64,000 nt of DNA from Chitinophagaceae bacterium IBVUCB2. Its GTDB lineage: Bacteria > Bacteroidota > Bacteroidia > Chitinophagales > Chitinophagaceae. Of this stretch, positions 25,411 through 34,525 are shown piece by piece. The stretch is from the NCBI GenBank assembly GCA_002127295.1, contig NFUV01000001.1, forward strand, positions 1,302,001 through 1,366,000, written 5' to 3'. The position numbers and the translations under genes are program-made. Positions within the stretch are counted from its first letter, which is position 1. Every line of letters begins with the position of its first letter. Under the pieces are notes generated by a model. That model saw nothing but the letters and a program-made list of their open reading frames with translations. It made no database searches and was not told the DNA's origin.

Positions 25411-26484
25411 TTAACTGAAATTTACCGGTATCAATACTTTAGCTTCCACAATGGAGCCGTTTATCTGCCTGATTCCAAAACTAGCTTTATCCCCATACAA
25501 CAAACTTAAACGGTTGGTAGTACTTGAAAGACCAAAGCCTTCTGAATTAACAGTTCCATTTAATTGACCGGTATTTTGTACGATCAGTTGGTGAAAATCA
25601 TTTTTAAATTCTGATATTACTTTTACAACCCCGCCATTTATTTGTTTGCTGATTCCATGCTTGATCGCATTCTCTACCAATGTTTGTAGCATCATTGGAG
25701 GTACGGGCTGGTCAAGTGTATCATCATCAATATCATATTCAATTTTCAGGCGGTCCTCAAAACGCATATTCTCCAATGCCAGGTAATCTTTTACAATATA
25801 TAATTCCTTTTCAAGCGGCACTGTTTCCATCTTTTCCGATTGCATACTGCTACGCAAAATATTGCTTAGCTCGGTTACAGCTTTTCTTGCCCGCTGCGGA
25901 TTTTCATCTACCAATGCCCGAATACTATTCAACGAATTAAAAATAAAATGCGGGTTAATATGGGCCTTAATGGTTTGGAGTTCCAATTCCTTTACCAGCG
26001 ATTCCAATCGAAGTGTATCCAATTGCTGCTTCCTGCTTTTTGAAATATAATGATACATGAAGTAAATACCACTCCATATAAAATAATAAACAAAGAAAGA
26101 AAGTGAATTATTCAATATCAGTAATACAATATTGTTTTTAGGAAGCAGATCGCCTTCATTTTTAGAGAGCAGGCCAAATTCCTGTCTTAGTAAAAAATCA
26201 GAATAAGCACTCAGGTAAGAAAAAATGAGTGTCAGCAATACAAACTGTACGATTTGTCGTTCCAATTTTTTTTGCAGCAGGTTCAGCCGGATAATAAAGA
26301 GACGCATAATATGCGTCATCACTATTCCCAGCACTATAAATATGCCGATCTTGGTAAAGAACAACTGCCTGTCATCACCCGTTTGCAATTTACCCAGGGA
26401 CCAGTTAAAGAACAGGTGCAAAAGAATAAACGAGCCCCAGCCCATCGCCTGAAATACCCAATATCTTGATTTGCCGATAAACAT
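25411..26484 (-). CDS. LytS-type sensor histidine kinase
   Basis: This inner-membrane kinase of 357 residues has about four N-terminal transmembrane segments within residues 10-150 and a His_kinase (PF06580-type) domain. The phospho-acceptor is His179 in INPHFIFNSLNSIRA. The ATP-binding part has PPMMLQTLVENAIKHG and GFGLSSTTNRL. There is no periplasmic sensing domain; signal input is probably through the membrane part. I chose the ATG at 26484 because a TTG further upstream (26493) would overlap a -7 promoter element. The gene forms a pair with the LytTR regulator. Confidence 0.9.
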   Translation of the reverse strand: MFIGKSRYWVFQAMGWGSFILLHLFFNWSLGKLQTGDDRQLFFTKIGIFIVLGIVMTHIMRLFIIRLNLLQKKLERQIVQFVLLTLIFSYLSAYSDFLLRQEFGLLSKNEGDLLPKNNIVLLILNNSLSFFVYYFIWSGIYFMYHYISKSRKQQLDTLRLESLVKELELQTIKAHINPHFIFNSLNSIRALVDENPQRARKAVTELSNILRSSMQSEKMETVPLEKELYIVKDYLALENMRFEDRLKIEYDIDDDTLDQPVPPMMLQTLVENAIKHGISKQINGGVVKVISEFKNDFHQLIVQNTGQLNGTVNSEGFGLSSTTNRLSLLYGDKASFGIRQINGSIVEAKVLIPVNFS

Positions 26485-26490
26485 AGAAAA

Positions 26491-26498
26491 CAAAACTA
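26491..26498 (-). promoter_or_regulatory. -7 promoter element (TAGTTTTG) of the histidine kinase gene
   Basis: It matches TAnnTTTG on the minus strand and ends 6 bases before the ATG at 26484. This suggests a leaderless or nearly leaderless transcript. Confidence 0.5.
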
Positions 26499-26662
26499 CC
26501 TAATAATAAAGCTGGTAAGCCCTGTAAATATACCAGTGGCGGATAACTTTTACAAATGGGAGCCTTTATTGACACTAAATTAGCAGTAATGCTGACTTTC
26601 AGAACCTTCTTCCAAAAATATTGTTATACAATCTTTAGCAAAAAAGGCTGAACGGAAAACAG

Positions 26663-26670
26663 TATTTTTG
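26663..26670 (+). promoter_or_regulatory. Candidate -7 promoter element (TATTTTTG) for dxs
   Basis: It matches TAnnTTTG, 19 bases before the dxs ATG. No clear TTTG lies at the -33 spacing. Confidence 0.45.
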
Positions 26671-26689
26671 CCACGTCAAAAAAGCATCA

Positions 26690-28624
26690 ATGGAAATAAC
26701 CCCAGGCCCACTTTTAAAGACCATAGATTCACCAGCTGATCTGAAGAAACTGTCCCGTGAAAAGCTGCATCAGGTTTGCGATGAACTGCGTCAATATATC
26801 ATTGATGTAGTGAGTGTACATGGTGGACATTTTGGTGCCAGCCTAGGTGTGGTAGAACTCACTACAGCATTGCATTATGTTTATAATACTCCATACGATC
26901 AATTGGTTTGGGATGTAGGTCACCAGGCTTACGGCCATAAAATATTAACCGGCAGAAGGGATAATTTTCCTACCAACAGAAAATATCATGGGTTGAGTGG
27001 TTTTCCAAAACGCAGCGAAAGTGAGTACGATACATTTGGTGTAGGTCATTCTTCTACTTCCATTTCTGCAGCATTAGGAATGGCAATGGCCGCAAAATAC
27101 AAAGGCGAGACCGATAGAAAGGTAGTGGCGGTTATTGGTGATGGTGCTATGACAGCGGGTCTTGCATTTGAAGGAATGAACCATGCTGGTGTAGCCGATG
27201 CGGATATGCTGATCGTTCTAAATGATAATTGTATGGGCATTGACCCGAACGTTGGCGCATTAAAAGAATATTTGACAGATATTACCACTTCACCAACTTA
27301 CAATAAAGTAAAAGATGATGTTTGGAAATTGCTTGGCAAGTTACCGGTAGGTAAAAATTTCAGCCGGGCAATGGCACACAAACTAACCGATGGATTAAAA
27401 GGAATGGTTAGCAGCAGTTCTAATTTATTTGAATCATTAAAGCTTCGATACTTTGGCCCAATTGACGGACATAATGTTGCCAAACTTGTAGATACATTAA
27501 AAGATCTTCGTAATATTCCCGGACCAAAAATTCTGCATATTGTTACTACAAAAGGAAAGGGATATGCATTGGCAGAAAAAGACCAAACTAAATGGCATGC
27601 TCCCGGATTGTTTGATAAAATAACTGGTGAGATACAAAAAAAGAAATTTGATATACCACAGCCACCCAAGTACCAGGATGTATTTGGCCATACAATAATT
27701 GAACTCGCAGAAAAGAACGACAAGATATTCGGTATTACACCTGCTATGCCGTCGGGATCATCCTTAAAATACATGATGGAGAAAATGCCGGACAGAGCAT
27801 TTGATGTGGGCATTGCCGAACAACATGCAGTTACTGTAAGTGCTGGTATGGCCACACAAGGATTGAAAGTATTTTGCAATATCTACTCTTCGTTTATGCA
27901 GCGAGCTTACGACCAGGTAGTGCATGATGTAGCGATTCAAAAATTGCCTGTCATATTTTGTCTCGACCGTGCAGGATTGGTTGGTGATGATGGTCCAACG
28001 CATCATGGCTGTTATGATATTCCTTATTTCCGTTGTATTCCCAATATGATCATCAGTGCGCCAATGAATGAAAGTGAATTGCGCAACCTGATGTACACGG
28101 CACAGTTAGAATCAACTACCATTCCTTTTGTGATCCGCTATCCGAGAGGTGAAGGTGTGATGCCAGAGTGGAAAACAGAAATGAAAGAAATAAAGATCGG
28201 TACGGGAAGAAAATTAAAAGATGGTAAAGACATTGCCATACTTTCTTTTGGTCATCCCGGAAACTTTGCGGCTTCGGCTATTCGTGAATTAAAGAATGAC
28301 GGATTGAACCCCGGTCATTATGATATGCGTTTTGCAAAACCGCTGGATGAAACATTGCTGCATGAAGCCTGCCGTAACTATGAAAAATTAGTGACGGTAG
28401 AAGATGGAACTGTTGAAGGTGGTATAGGTTCTGCTATTCTTGAATTTATGGCGCAGCATGGCTACAAGAATGATGTAAAAATTCTCGGCATTCCTGATAG
28501 ATTAGTGGAGCATGGCACTCCTAAAGAACTACATCATGAATGTGGTTACGATGCACAAGGCATTGTAGATGCGGTGAGAGAGATGATGAAGGATAAGGTG
28601 AGGGTGAATGAGTTGATGGGATAA
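26690..28624 (+). CDS. dxs: 1-deoxy-D-xylulose-5-phosphate synthase
   Basis: This 644-residue thiamine-diphosphate enzyme condenses pyruvate and glyceraldehyde-3-phosphate, opening the methylerythritol-phosphate route to isoprenoids. The N-terminal HGGHFGASLGVVELT, the TPP-binding GDGAMTAGLAFEGMNH and ND..MGI, and the mid-domain DRAGLVGDDGPTHHG motif are intact. The C-terminal transketolase domain is complete. Length is typical. The gene is transcribed alone; no other MEP-pathway gene is adjacent. It could supply prenyl chains to the GGGPS-family enzyme 4 kb upstream (inference). Confidence 0.96.
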   Translation: MEITPGPLLKTIDSPADLKKLSREKLHQVCDELRQYIIDVVSVHGGHFGASLGVVELTTALHYVYNTPYDQLVWDVGHQAYGHKILTGRRDNFPTNRKYHGLSGFPKRSESEYDTFGVGHSSTSISAALGMAMAAKYKGETDRKVVAVIGDGAMTAGLAFEGMNHAGVADADMLIVLNDNCMGIDPNVGALKEYLTDITTSPTYNKVKDDVWKLLGKLPVGKNFSRAMAHKLTDGLKGMVSSSSNLFESLKLRYFGPIDGHNVAKLVDTLKDLRNIPGPKILHIVTTKGKGYALAEKDQTKWHAPGLFDKITGEIQKKKFDIPQPPKYQDVFGHTIIELAEKNDKIFGITPAMPSGSSLKYMMEKMPDRAFDVGIAEQHAVTVSAGMATQGLKVFCNIYSSFMQRAYDQVVHDVAIQKLPVIFCLDRAGLVGDDGPTHHGCYDIPYFRCIPNMIISAPMNESELRNLMYTAQLESTTIPFVIRYPRGEGVMPEWKTEMKEIKIGTGRKLKDGKDIAILSFGHPGNFAASAIRELKNDGLNPGHYDMRFAKPLDETLLHEACRNYEKLVTVEDGTVEGGIGSAILEFMAQHGYKNDVKILGIPDRLVEHGTPKELHHECGYDAQGIVDAVREMMKDKVRVNELMG

Positions 28625-28846
28625 TTTCATTTTGTACCCGGCTAATTACTACTATCATCGTCTGTTGCGTCGCACACTTCATCGTTCGGATCGCTACTCA
28701 GCATTATGCAAGTTTTATACAGCTAAGTATATCGGTGTTACTATCGTTGGCAAACAATTAAAATATCAATACAAAAAAAGGTGCAAAGCCAAAGAAATTA
28801 CATTGCTGTAAATCCTTACACCCTACACCTTTTCCCTTTTATTTTA

Positions 28847-29257
28847 TTATGCTAAACTTGCATCCATTGTAATCTCTGTATTCAGCAATTTGCTGATCGG
28901 GCAATTTGCCTTTGCATCTGCTGCACATTCTGCAAATTTTGCAGCATCCATTCCCGGAACCGTTGCTTTAACTTCCAAATGACTGGATGTAATAGCACCA
29001 TCACCTAGAGTAATAGTGCATTTTGTATCAATGTTGTCAGGCGTAAAACCTGCTGCCCCAATTACAAAACTTAACTTCATGGTAAAGCAACCAGCATGTG
29101 CGGCCGCTATCAATTCTTCGGGATTGGTACCAATACCTTCTGCAAAACGGCTGTTAAAAGAATATTGCGTGTTATTCAACACACCTGATTGAGTAGTGTT
29201 GGTTCCATTACCTTCTTTACCTGAGCCTTTCCAATTAGCTGATGCGAAACGTTTCAT
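28847..29257 (-). CDS. OsmC-family peroxiredoxin
   Basis: This 136-residue cytosolic protein belongs to the OsmC/Ohr group, thiol-dependent enzymes that reduce organic hydroperoxides. Two conserved cysteines are visible, in AHAGCFTMKL (about residue 57) and ANCPISKLL (about residue 119). NPEELIAAAHAGC is typical of OsmC rather than Ohr. Length is normal. It follows scpA by 18 bases on the same strand and is probably cotranscribed with it. Downstream, a T-rich stretch around 28776-28843 may be a weak terminator. Confidence 0.88.
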   Translation of the reverse strand: MKRFASANWKGSGKEGNGTNTTQSGVLNNTQYSFNSRFAEGIGTNPEELIAAAHAGCFTMKLSFVIGAAGFTPDNIDTKCTITLGDGAITSSHLEVKATVPGMDAAKFAECAADAKANCPISKLLNTEITMDASLA

Positions 29258-29275
29258 ATTTATAAAATTTAATTG

Positions 29276-30064
29276 TTATTGAGGTTGAATGTCTTCTTCT
29301 AATTCTGCAATACGGTTTTCCGGTTCGTTGTATTCAATAATAAAATTATTCTTGCCTTCTCCAATCATAATTTTCAAAAACTTTTGTTGAACTAACTCAA
29401 GTAATGATAAGAAAAGAAAAATAGCCTGCACCCTGTTTTCACAATTATCGAATATTTTCTCAAACGACAATGTTTTTTGACTTTGAGCCTGCGAAAGCAT
29501 TTGGTCACGGCTTTGCTCCATCGTGTAGTTATACTGCACTACGGTATGCACTGGTTTATTAATGCGGTCGCTATACTTCTGCATCGCCCTTTCAAAGGCC
29601 CGCATCAGTTTAAACATGGTGATGTTCTGTATCTCTGTTCCTTCGCTGTCTTCTTCTCCCACCATTGAAAGTTCTTTTTCAATGTTTCCTCTTTTCACCA
29701 TCAACATACGCAAGGCTTCCATTTCAGCCATTTGAGCGGAGGCTTCTTTAAACCTTTTGTACTCAAGAATTTTATTGATCAGTTCTTCCCGTGGGTCAAT
29801 TTCATTTCCCTGTGCATCTATTTCTTTCCTTGGTAAAAGCATTTTAGCTTTAATGCGCATCAGTGTAGAAATAAATAAAATAAACTCACTGCTGAGTTCA
29901 ATATTCAACTCCTCACTCTGGTGTATATACGCTAAGAAATCATTGATTATTCCAGTGATGGGTATATTGTAAATATCCAACTCATCTCTTTCAATAAAGA
30001 ACAGCAAGAGGTCGAATGGACCTTCAAATTGTGCAAGCTTGATCTGGTATGATGGGGTCTGCAA
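29276..30064 (-). CDS. scpA: Segregation and condensation protein A
   Basis: This 262-residue kleisin bridges SMC and ScpB in the bacterial condensin complex. The N-terminal QIKLAQFEGPFDLLLFFI motif, the LSSEFILFISTLMRIKAKMLLP helix and the winged-helix C-terminus (VQAIFLFLSLLELVQQKFL) are diagnostic. The start is TTG at 30064; no ATG lies near the conserved N-terminus, so a TTG start seems real. It is preceded by mscL with a terminator between, and followed by the OsmC gene. Confidence 0.92.
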   Translation of the reverse strand: MQTPSYQIKLAQFEGPFDLLLFFIERDELDIYNIPITGIINDFLAYIHQSEELNIELSSEFILFISTLMRIKAKMLLPRKEIDAQGNEIDPREELINKILEYKRFKEASAQMAEMEALRMLMVKRGNIEKELSMVGEEDSEGTEIQNITMFKLMRAFERAMQKYSDRINKPVHTVVQYNYTMEQSRDQMLSQAQSQKTLSFEKIFDNCENRVQAIFLFLSLLELVQQKFLKIMIGEGKNNFIIEYNEPENRIAELEEDIQPQ

Positions 30065-30080
30065 TTGGGGTTGAATTAAA

Positions 30081-30127
30081 GTAAAAAATAAAGCCCTGAA
30101 GCGGGGTTATCCAACTATCAGGACTTT
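30081..30127 (-). terminator. Terminator after mscL
   Basis: A 10-bp stem with one G-T wobble (30090-30099 with 30118-30127), an 18-base loop and a TATTTTTT tail on the minus strand lies between mscL and scpA. Confidence 0.65.
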
Positions 30128-30175
30128 ACAAAAGTAAGGGAAACGGGTCTTAGGAATGAACCCAGTTTTCCACGA

Positions 30176-30544
30176 TTATTTCTTCAGAGAATCCCTGATC
30201 TCTCTGAGCAACTGAATGTCTTCTGGTGTAGCAGCCGGGGCAGCCACTTCTTCTTTTTTGGCCGAATTCATGGCTTTGATAATAAGAAAAAGTACAAAAG
30301 CAATTAAAATGAAATCAATTACCGCCTGGATAAAAATTCCGACCGGGAAAATAGTATTTCCCACTGTAAAGCTAACTTCAGACATGCCACCTTTACCCAA
30401 TATCATTGCAATAATAGGCATGATGATGCTACTCGTCAGCGCTGTTACGATCTTTCCAAAGGCCCCACCAATGATTACTGCTACAGCAAGATCAACTATA
30501 TTGCCTTTCATGGCAAATTCTTTAAATTCTTTAAGCATTCCCAT
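30176..30544 (-). CDS. mscL: Large-conductance mechanosensitive channel
   Basis: This 122-residue inner-membrane channel opens under membrane tension to release solutes during hypo-osmotic shock. The N-terminal EFKEFAMKGNIVDLAVAVIIGGAFGKIV segment (first transmembrane helix, gate region) and the second helix AVIDFILIAFVLFLIIKAMN are characteristic. A short charged cytoplasmic helix ends the protein. Length is typical. It follows the ppk2 gene by 53 bases. Confidence 0.95.
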   Translation of the reverse strand: MGMLKEFKEFAMKGNIVDLAVAVIIGGAFGKIVTALTSSIIMPIIAMILGKGGMSEVSFTVGNTIFPVGIFIQAVIDFILIAFVLFLIIKAMNSAKKEEVAAPAATPEDIQLLREIRDSLKK

Positions 30545-30597
30545 AAATTAGTTTTTTAGAATGAAATTTTAAAAATCCAACACGTAGGAAAGATAAA

Positions 30598-31344
30598 CTA
30601 TTTTTTTAATCCCGGAAACTGCATGTCAAGGCTTTTGAGCAAATTATGCAGCTGGCTGGCAATAATAAATTCTTTATACCAGTTTTGATCTGCCGGTACA
30701 ATTGTCCACTCAGGCTCATTACAATTATTAAAACAATCTTCATACATCTGCATATAAATATCCCAGAGCTTAGCTTCATCAAAGTCTTTTTCGTTGTATT
30801 TCCACATTTTAGCAGGGTCTTTCATACGTTCACTTAATCGCTCATGCTGTTCTTCCGGCGAAATATGCAGGTAAAATTTAAGAATATGAGTGTTATTATG
30901 CACCTGCAACAATTTTTCAAAATCATTAATAGCATTCATCCTTTTCCGGGCTGTTTCATCATCGCACCATTTATGCACCCTTGTAAGTAAAATATCTTCA
31001 TAATGCGATCGGTTAAAAACCTGGATCATTCCTTTTGCAGGCGAATGCTGATGTATACGCCATAAAAAATCATGCGAAAGCTCTTCAGTAGTTGGGGCTT
31101 TAAATGATTGTACAGTAACTCCCTGCGGATTCATATTGCCCAATACATTTCTTATCACACCATCTTTTCCGCTGCCGTCCATTCCCTGAATTACCACCAA
31201 TATCGAATGCTTATTCTCAGCGAATAACAGGTTTTGCAGGTCATCCAATTCCTTTACTATTAATGCTGTTTTTTCTTTGGTAGCGGCTTTATCCATGTCC
31301 TTAGGGGCACGGGTAGAAATCTCACTTAATTGTATTGTACTCAT
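30598..31344 (-). CDS. ppk2: Polyphosphate kinase 2 family protein
   Basis: This 248-residue kinase of the PPK2 family uses inorganic polyphosphate to phosphorylate nucleotides. The Walker A segment is QGMDGSGKDG near residue 55; NRSHYEDILLTRVH is the family signature, followed by the lid segment RMKDPAKMWKYNEKDF. Single-domain size is usual. Whether it acts on nucleoside mono- or diphosphates cannot be read from the sequence. It lies upstream of mscL on the same strand. Confidence 0.9.
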   Translation of the reverse strand: MSTIQLSEISTRAPKDMDKAATKEKTALIVKELDDLQNLLFAENKHSILVVIQGMDGSGKDGVIRNVLGNMNPQGVTVQSFKAPTTEELSHDFLWRIHQHSPAKGMIQVFNRSHYEDILLTRVHKWCDDETARKRMNAINDFEKLLQVHNNTHILKFYLHISPEEQHERLSERMKDPAKMWKYNEKDFDEAKLWDIYMQMYEDCFNNCNEPEWTIVPADQNWYKEFIIASQLHNLLKSLDMQFPGLKK

Positions 31345-31448
31345 ATAAATTATTTAGTAATTATGATTGCAATATACTATTTCAAATAAAGCTGGTGGCA
31401 GTATAAAAAATATGAGTCTGTTTAGCTTGCATTAATGACCTTTACCAT

Positions 31449-31464
31449 CCCGGTAAGTACCGGG
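31449..31464 (+). other. GC-rich hairpin just before the EamA transporter start
   Basis: CCCGGT (31449-31454) and ACCGGG (31459-31464) pair with a 4-base loop, ending 4 bases before the ATG at 31469. It could occlude ribosome entry, or may be a dispersed palindrome. Confidence 0.35.
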
Positions 31465-31468
31465 GCTT

Positions 31469-32389
31469 ATGAGTAATAAATTTATCTGTTGGTTTATATT
31501 CGTTATCCTCTGTATTATCTGGGGCAGTTCATTCAAGTTAATGAAAGATAGTAGCTTGTCGTTGAGTGCTGCGCAAATAGCGGCGCTGCGCATATTTTCT
31601 GCAGGACTTATATTTCTTCCTTTTGCCGTTTTTCATATTTCTAAAATACCCGGTAAAAAAATTGGCCTGGTTATTCTCAGTGCCATATTTGGAAACTTGT
31701 TACCCGCATTTTTGTTTGCTATCGCCATGACAAAAATTGATGGCTCTCTCGGAGGCATTTTAAATTCTCTTACTCCTATTTGTGTAGCCGTAATCGGAAT
31801 CTTTTTCTTTAAGGACAAAATAAAACAACAAAAAATTACAGGTGTGCTTATTGGCTTTTTAGGATTGGTTTTACTTACCATAATGCCTGCACTAACAGGA
31901 GAAAAAACCATCAGTTTTGATAATTTGAATTATACACTACTTATAGTTTTAGCGACTTTTTTATATGGAATTAATGTAAATATGGTTGGTCATTATCTGA
32001 AGGGGTTAAATCCTATACATGTTGCTACAGTGTCGCTGGCCTTTATGGTATTTCCAACCGCCCTTGTACTTTGGAAACAAGGTTTTTTACAGCTTGATTT
32101 TAATAACCCCGCCATAATGGAAGCAGTTACTGCCTCTGCTGCGTTGGGTATTGTAGGAAGCGCTGTTGCGACCGCTTTATTTTATATTCTTGTTCAACGG
32201 GCCGGGGGCCTTTTTGCATCTTTGGTAACGTATGGGATTCCGTTTGTGGCTATTTTTTGGGGCTTTTATGATGGAGAAAAAATTACTTGGATTGAAATTA
32301 TTTGTTTGACAATCATTTTATTTGGTGTTTACCTTGCCAACAGGCCAGAAAAAAAGAAAGCAACACCAGTTGATGTTGCTTCCAAATAA
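31469..32389 (+). CDS. EamA/DMT-family transporter
   Basis: This 306-residue protein has about ten transmembrane segments in two repeated EamA domains, as in drug/metabolite transporters. The first repeat begins ILCIIWGSSFKLMKD and the second near LLIVLATFLYGINVNMVG. The FFKDKI and YDGEKITW segments at the ends of the repeats are typical. The substrate cannot be predicted. It is a single plus-strand gene, convergent with frr, with 16 bases between the stops. Confidence 0.85.
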   Translation: MSNKFICWFIFVILCIIWGSSFKLMKDSSLSLSAAQIAALRIFSAGLIFLPFAVFHISKIPGKKIGLVILSAIFGNLLPAFLFAIAMTKIDGSLGGILNSLTPICVAVIGIFFFKDKIKQQKITGVLIGFLGLVLLTIMPALTGEKTISFDNLNYTLLIVLATFLYGINVNMVGHYLKGLNPIHVATVSLAFMVFPTALVLWKQGFLQLDFNNPAIMEAVTASAALGIVGSAVATALFYILVQRAGGLFASLVTYGIPFVAIFWGFYDGEKITWIEIICLTIILFGVYLANRPEKKKATPVDVASK

Positions 32390-32405
32390 TCTTTTGCTAT
32401 ATTAT

Positions 32406-32969
32406 TTATACAGACATTATTTCTTTCTCTTTTGCCTGCAAATGCTTTTCTACAATGGCCGTAAAGCTGTCAGTAACCTGCTGTACTTCTGCTTCGCCAT
32501 CTTTAGCGGCATCCTCACTCAACCCATTTTTCTCTAATTTCTTAATAGCTTCAATGGCATCCCGACGAATATTACGGATAGCTATTTTAGAATGTTCTCC
32601 TTCACCCTGGCATTTTTTTACCAGCTCTTTTCTTCTTTCTTCTGTAAGTGGCGGTAAAAATAACCGGATCAATACACCATCATTTTGGGGGTTAATTCCC
32701 ATGTTGGCGGCAATAATTGCTCTTTCAATCGGCTGCAACATGTTCTTTTCCCATGGTTGAATACTGATGGTACGGGCATCCATCACACTGATATTGGCTA
32801 CCTGGTTTATGGGCATTGGAGAGCCATAATAATCCACTACCAAACCATCCAGCATTTGCGGATTTGCTTTTCCGGCCCGGATTTTAACCAGTTCCGACTC
32901 GAGATGGGTGATTGCTTTTTTCATGTGGTCTTCAGCCACTGCAACTATTGATGCAATATCTTCTGCCAT
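32406..32969 (-). CDS. frr: Ribosome recycling factor
   Basis: This 187-residue factor works with EF-G to split the post-termination ribosome. The conserved RAGKANPQMLDGLVVDYYG near residues 31-49, IQPWEKNMLQPIE.AI and GVLIRLFLPPLTEERRKEL motifs are intact, and length is normal. It lies downstream of the WecA-like gene, separated by a terminator. Confidence 0.96.
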   Translation of the reverse strand: MAEDIASIVAVAEDHMKKAITHLESELVKIRAGKANPQMLDGLVVDYYGSPMPINQVANISVMDARTISIQPWEKNMLQPIERAIIAANMGINPQNDGVLIRLFLPPLTEERRKELVKKCQGEGEHSKIAIRNIRRDAIEAIKKLEKNGLSEDAAKDGEAEVQQVTDSFTAIVEKHLQAKEKEIMSV

Positions 32970-33090
32970 AAAAATTTATTTTTTTGCTGAGAACAAAATA
33001 GCCTCAACGGGAGGCAAAGCTAATAAAACAGCTCTATTCTTCCATATCTGTAAAGGACAATAACATACTATTTAGCCCATAAGTTATATG

Positions 33091-33130
33091 AAAAATGCCG
33101 GGCAATGCTTTATAGCTGCTACCCGGCATT
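33091..33130 (-). terminator. Terminator after the WecA-like gene
   Basis: A 9-bp GC-containing stem (33094-33102 with 33122-33130) with a 19-base loop ends in TTTTT on the minus strand, 20 bases past the stop codon. Confidence 0.72.
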
Positions 33131-33149
33131 AAGTATCTTTTTAAAAAAC

Positions 33150-34295
33150 CTAGTTATTATTCTCTGCTGCCGCCTCTTTCGTTAAGGTTACCACTTTATT
33201 TTTTGTAGATGTAGTAGTAAGTTCTGTTGCCCCATTCTTTCTTTTAGAAATAAACATGGTGCGGCGACGGGGTCTGTTGTAATATAGCAAGCCCAAACCA
33301 GTAAAAGCAATTGAAAGCACAATCAGTAAAAGATAATTAGGGCCTAATTCTTTTCCAAACCATGTCAACAGAATGAAGCCGATATTAATTCCAACACAAG
33401 TCAGCGTAACTGCCGCATGGCTCATCCCCCTGTCCAGCAATAAATGGTGTACATGGTTACGATCGGGAGTAAATGGAGATCTTCCTTTTAATATGCGAAT
33501 ACTGAAAACCCTGAGTGTGTCCAATAAAGGAACTATTAAAATCGAAAACCCAACCGCCACTGCGGAAGTAACAGGAACCCCTACAAAAGGAGATTCAGCT
33601 ACATTGATAAACTTAATTACGAGTATTGCATTTATTAACCCGATCATCAGGGAACCCGAATCACCCATAAATATTTTAGCAGGCTGATGATTAAAAATCA
33701 TAAATGCTACCAAGCTGCCCGCCATAGCGAAAGAAAGCAAAGCGTAAGCCTGGTAATCGATAGCAAAGAAGTAAGCTCCAAAAACTGACATGGTAAGAAT
33801 GCCAAGACTTGCTGCCAATCCATCCACACCATCAATCAGGTTAAATGAATTGATAACGACAATAATAGTTAAATACGATAATGCAAGTGCAAATCCTTCG
33901 GGTAATTCATTAAAACCAAGCAGTCCGTGCATACTATCAATTCGAATACCTCCTAAATGAATAAGAATAGAGGCTGCTATTATCTGGCCAATCAATTTTT
34001 TACTGGCAGATAGAATGATAATATCATCTTTAAGTCCCAGGAAAAAAATAACTACTGCGGCGGCGAAAAAATATTGAAACTCAGGATTAAGATAACCTTG
34101 AATGGATAAAAGAGAAGCTAATAAAAAACCGCTAAAAATGGCTACACCACCAAGCGAAGCTACCAGACGGGTGTGAACTTTTCTTTCGTCGGGAATATCA
34201 TATAACTTTTTCTGCTCTGCCACCTGAATAATAACAGGGATAGCCAGAAAGGTAATGATGAATGCCACGGAGGCTGTTAATAATACATCAAGCAT
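33150..34295 (-). CDS. Undecaprenyl-phosphate sugar-1-phosphate transferase (WecA/TagO/MraY family)
   Basis: This 381-residue polytopic inner-membrane enzyme transfers a sugar phosphate, probably GlcNAc-1-P, onto undecaprenyl phosphate to start a surface glycan. Family motifs are FFLGLKDDI, NLIDGVDGLAASLG (catalytic Asp residues), KIFMGDSGSLMIG and HVHHLLLDRGMSH. About ten transmembrane helices fill residues 1-330, and a basic, low-complexity tail of some 50 residues ends in ENNN. WecA-type is favoured over MraY by the HVHHLLLD motif. The sugar specificity is inference. Confidence 0.88.
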   Translation of the reverse strand: MLDVLLTASVAFIITFLAIPVIIQVAEQKKLYDIPDERKVHTRLVASLGGVAIFSGFLLASLLSIQGYLNPEFQYFFAAAVVIFFLGLKDDIIILSASKKLIGQIIAASILIHLGGIRIDSMHGLLGFNELPEGFALALSYLTIIVVINSFNLIDGVDGLAASLGILTMSVFGAYFFAIDYQAYALLSFAMAGSLVAFMIFNHQPAKIFMGDSGSLMIGLINAILVIKFINVAESPFVGVPVTSAVAVGFSILIVPLLDTLRVFSIRILKGRSPFTPDRNHVHHLLLDRGMSHAAVTLTCVGINIGFILLTWFGKELGPNYLLLIVLSIAFTGLGLLYYNRPRRRTMFISKRKNGATELTTTSTKNKVVTLTKEAAAENNN

Positions 34296-34525
34296 TAAAT
34301 CAGTTTTACAACGGTACTATAATTGGTTATTAGCCTGTCAGTCTTTACAAGGTTACTTTGATTAATTCAATTATTGCATTAAATAATTGAGACCACAGGA
34401 TTTATTGAATTTGTTTACAGATTTTACTCACGGTGGTTTTTGTATTGAAAAAGATTGCACTTTTGCACCACCAATCAAAATTTGAGTCGGCAAGATACAA
34501 AAAGTTTAAAAAGAACCTATTTTTT

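Noticed and set aside
27298-27879. 193-codon frame on the minus strand inside dxs
   Set aside because: It lies wholly within the clearly coding dxs gene and has no family features; it is a shadow.
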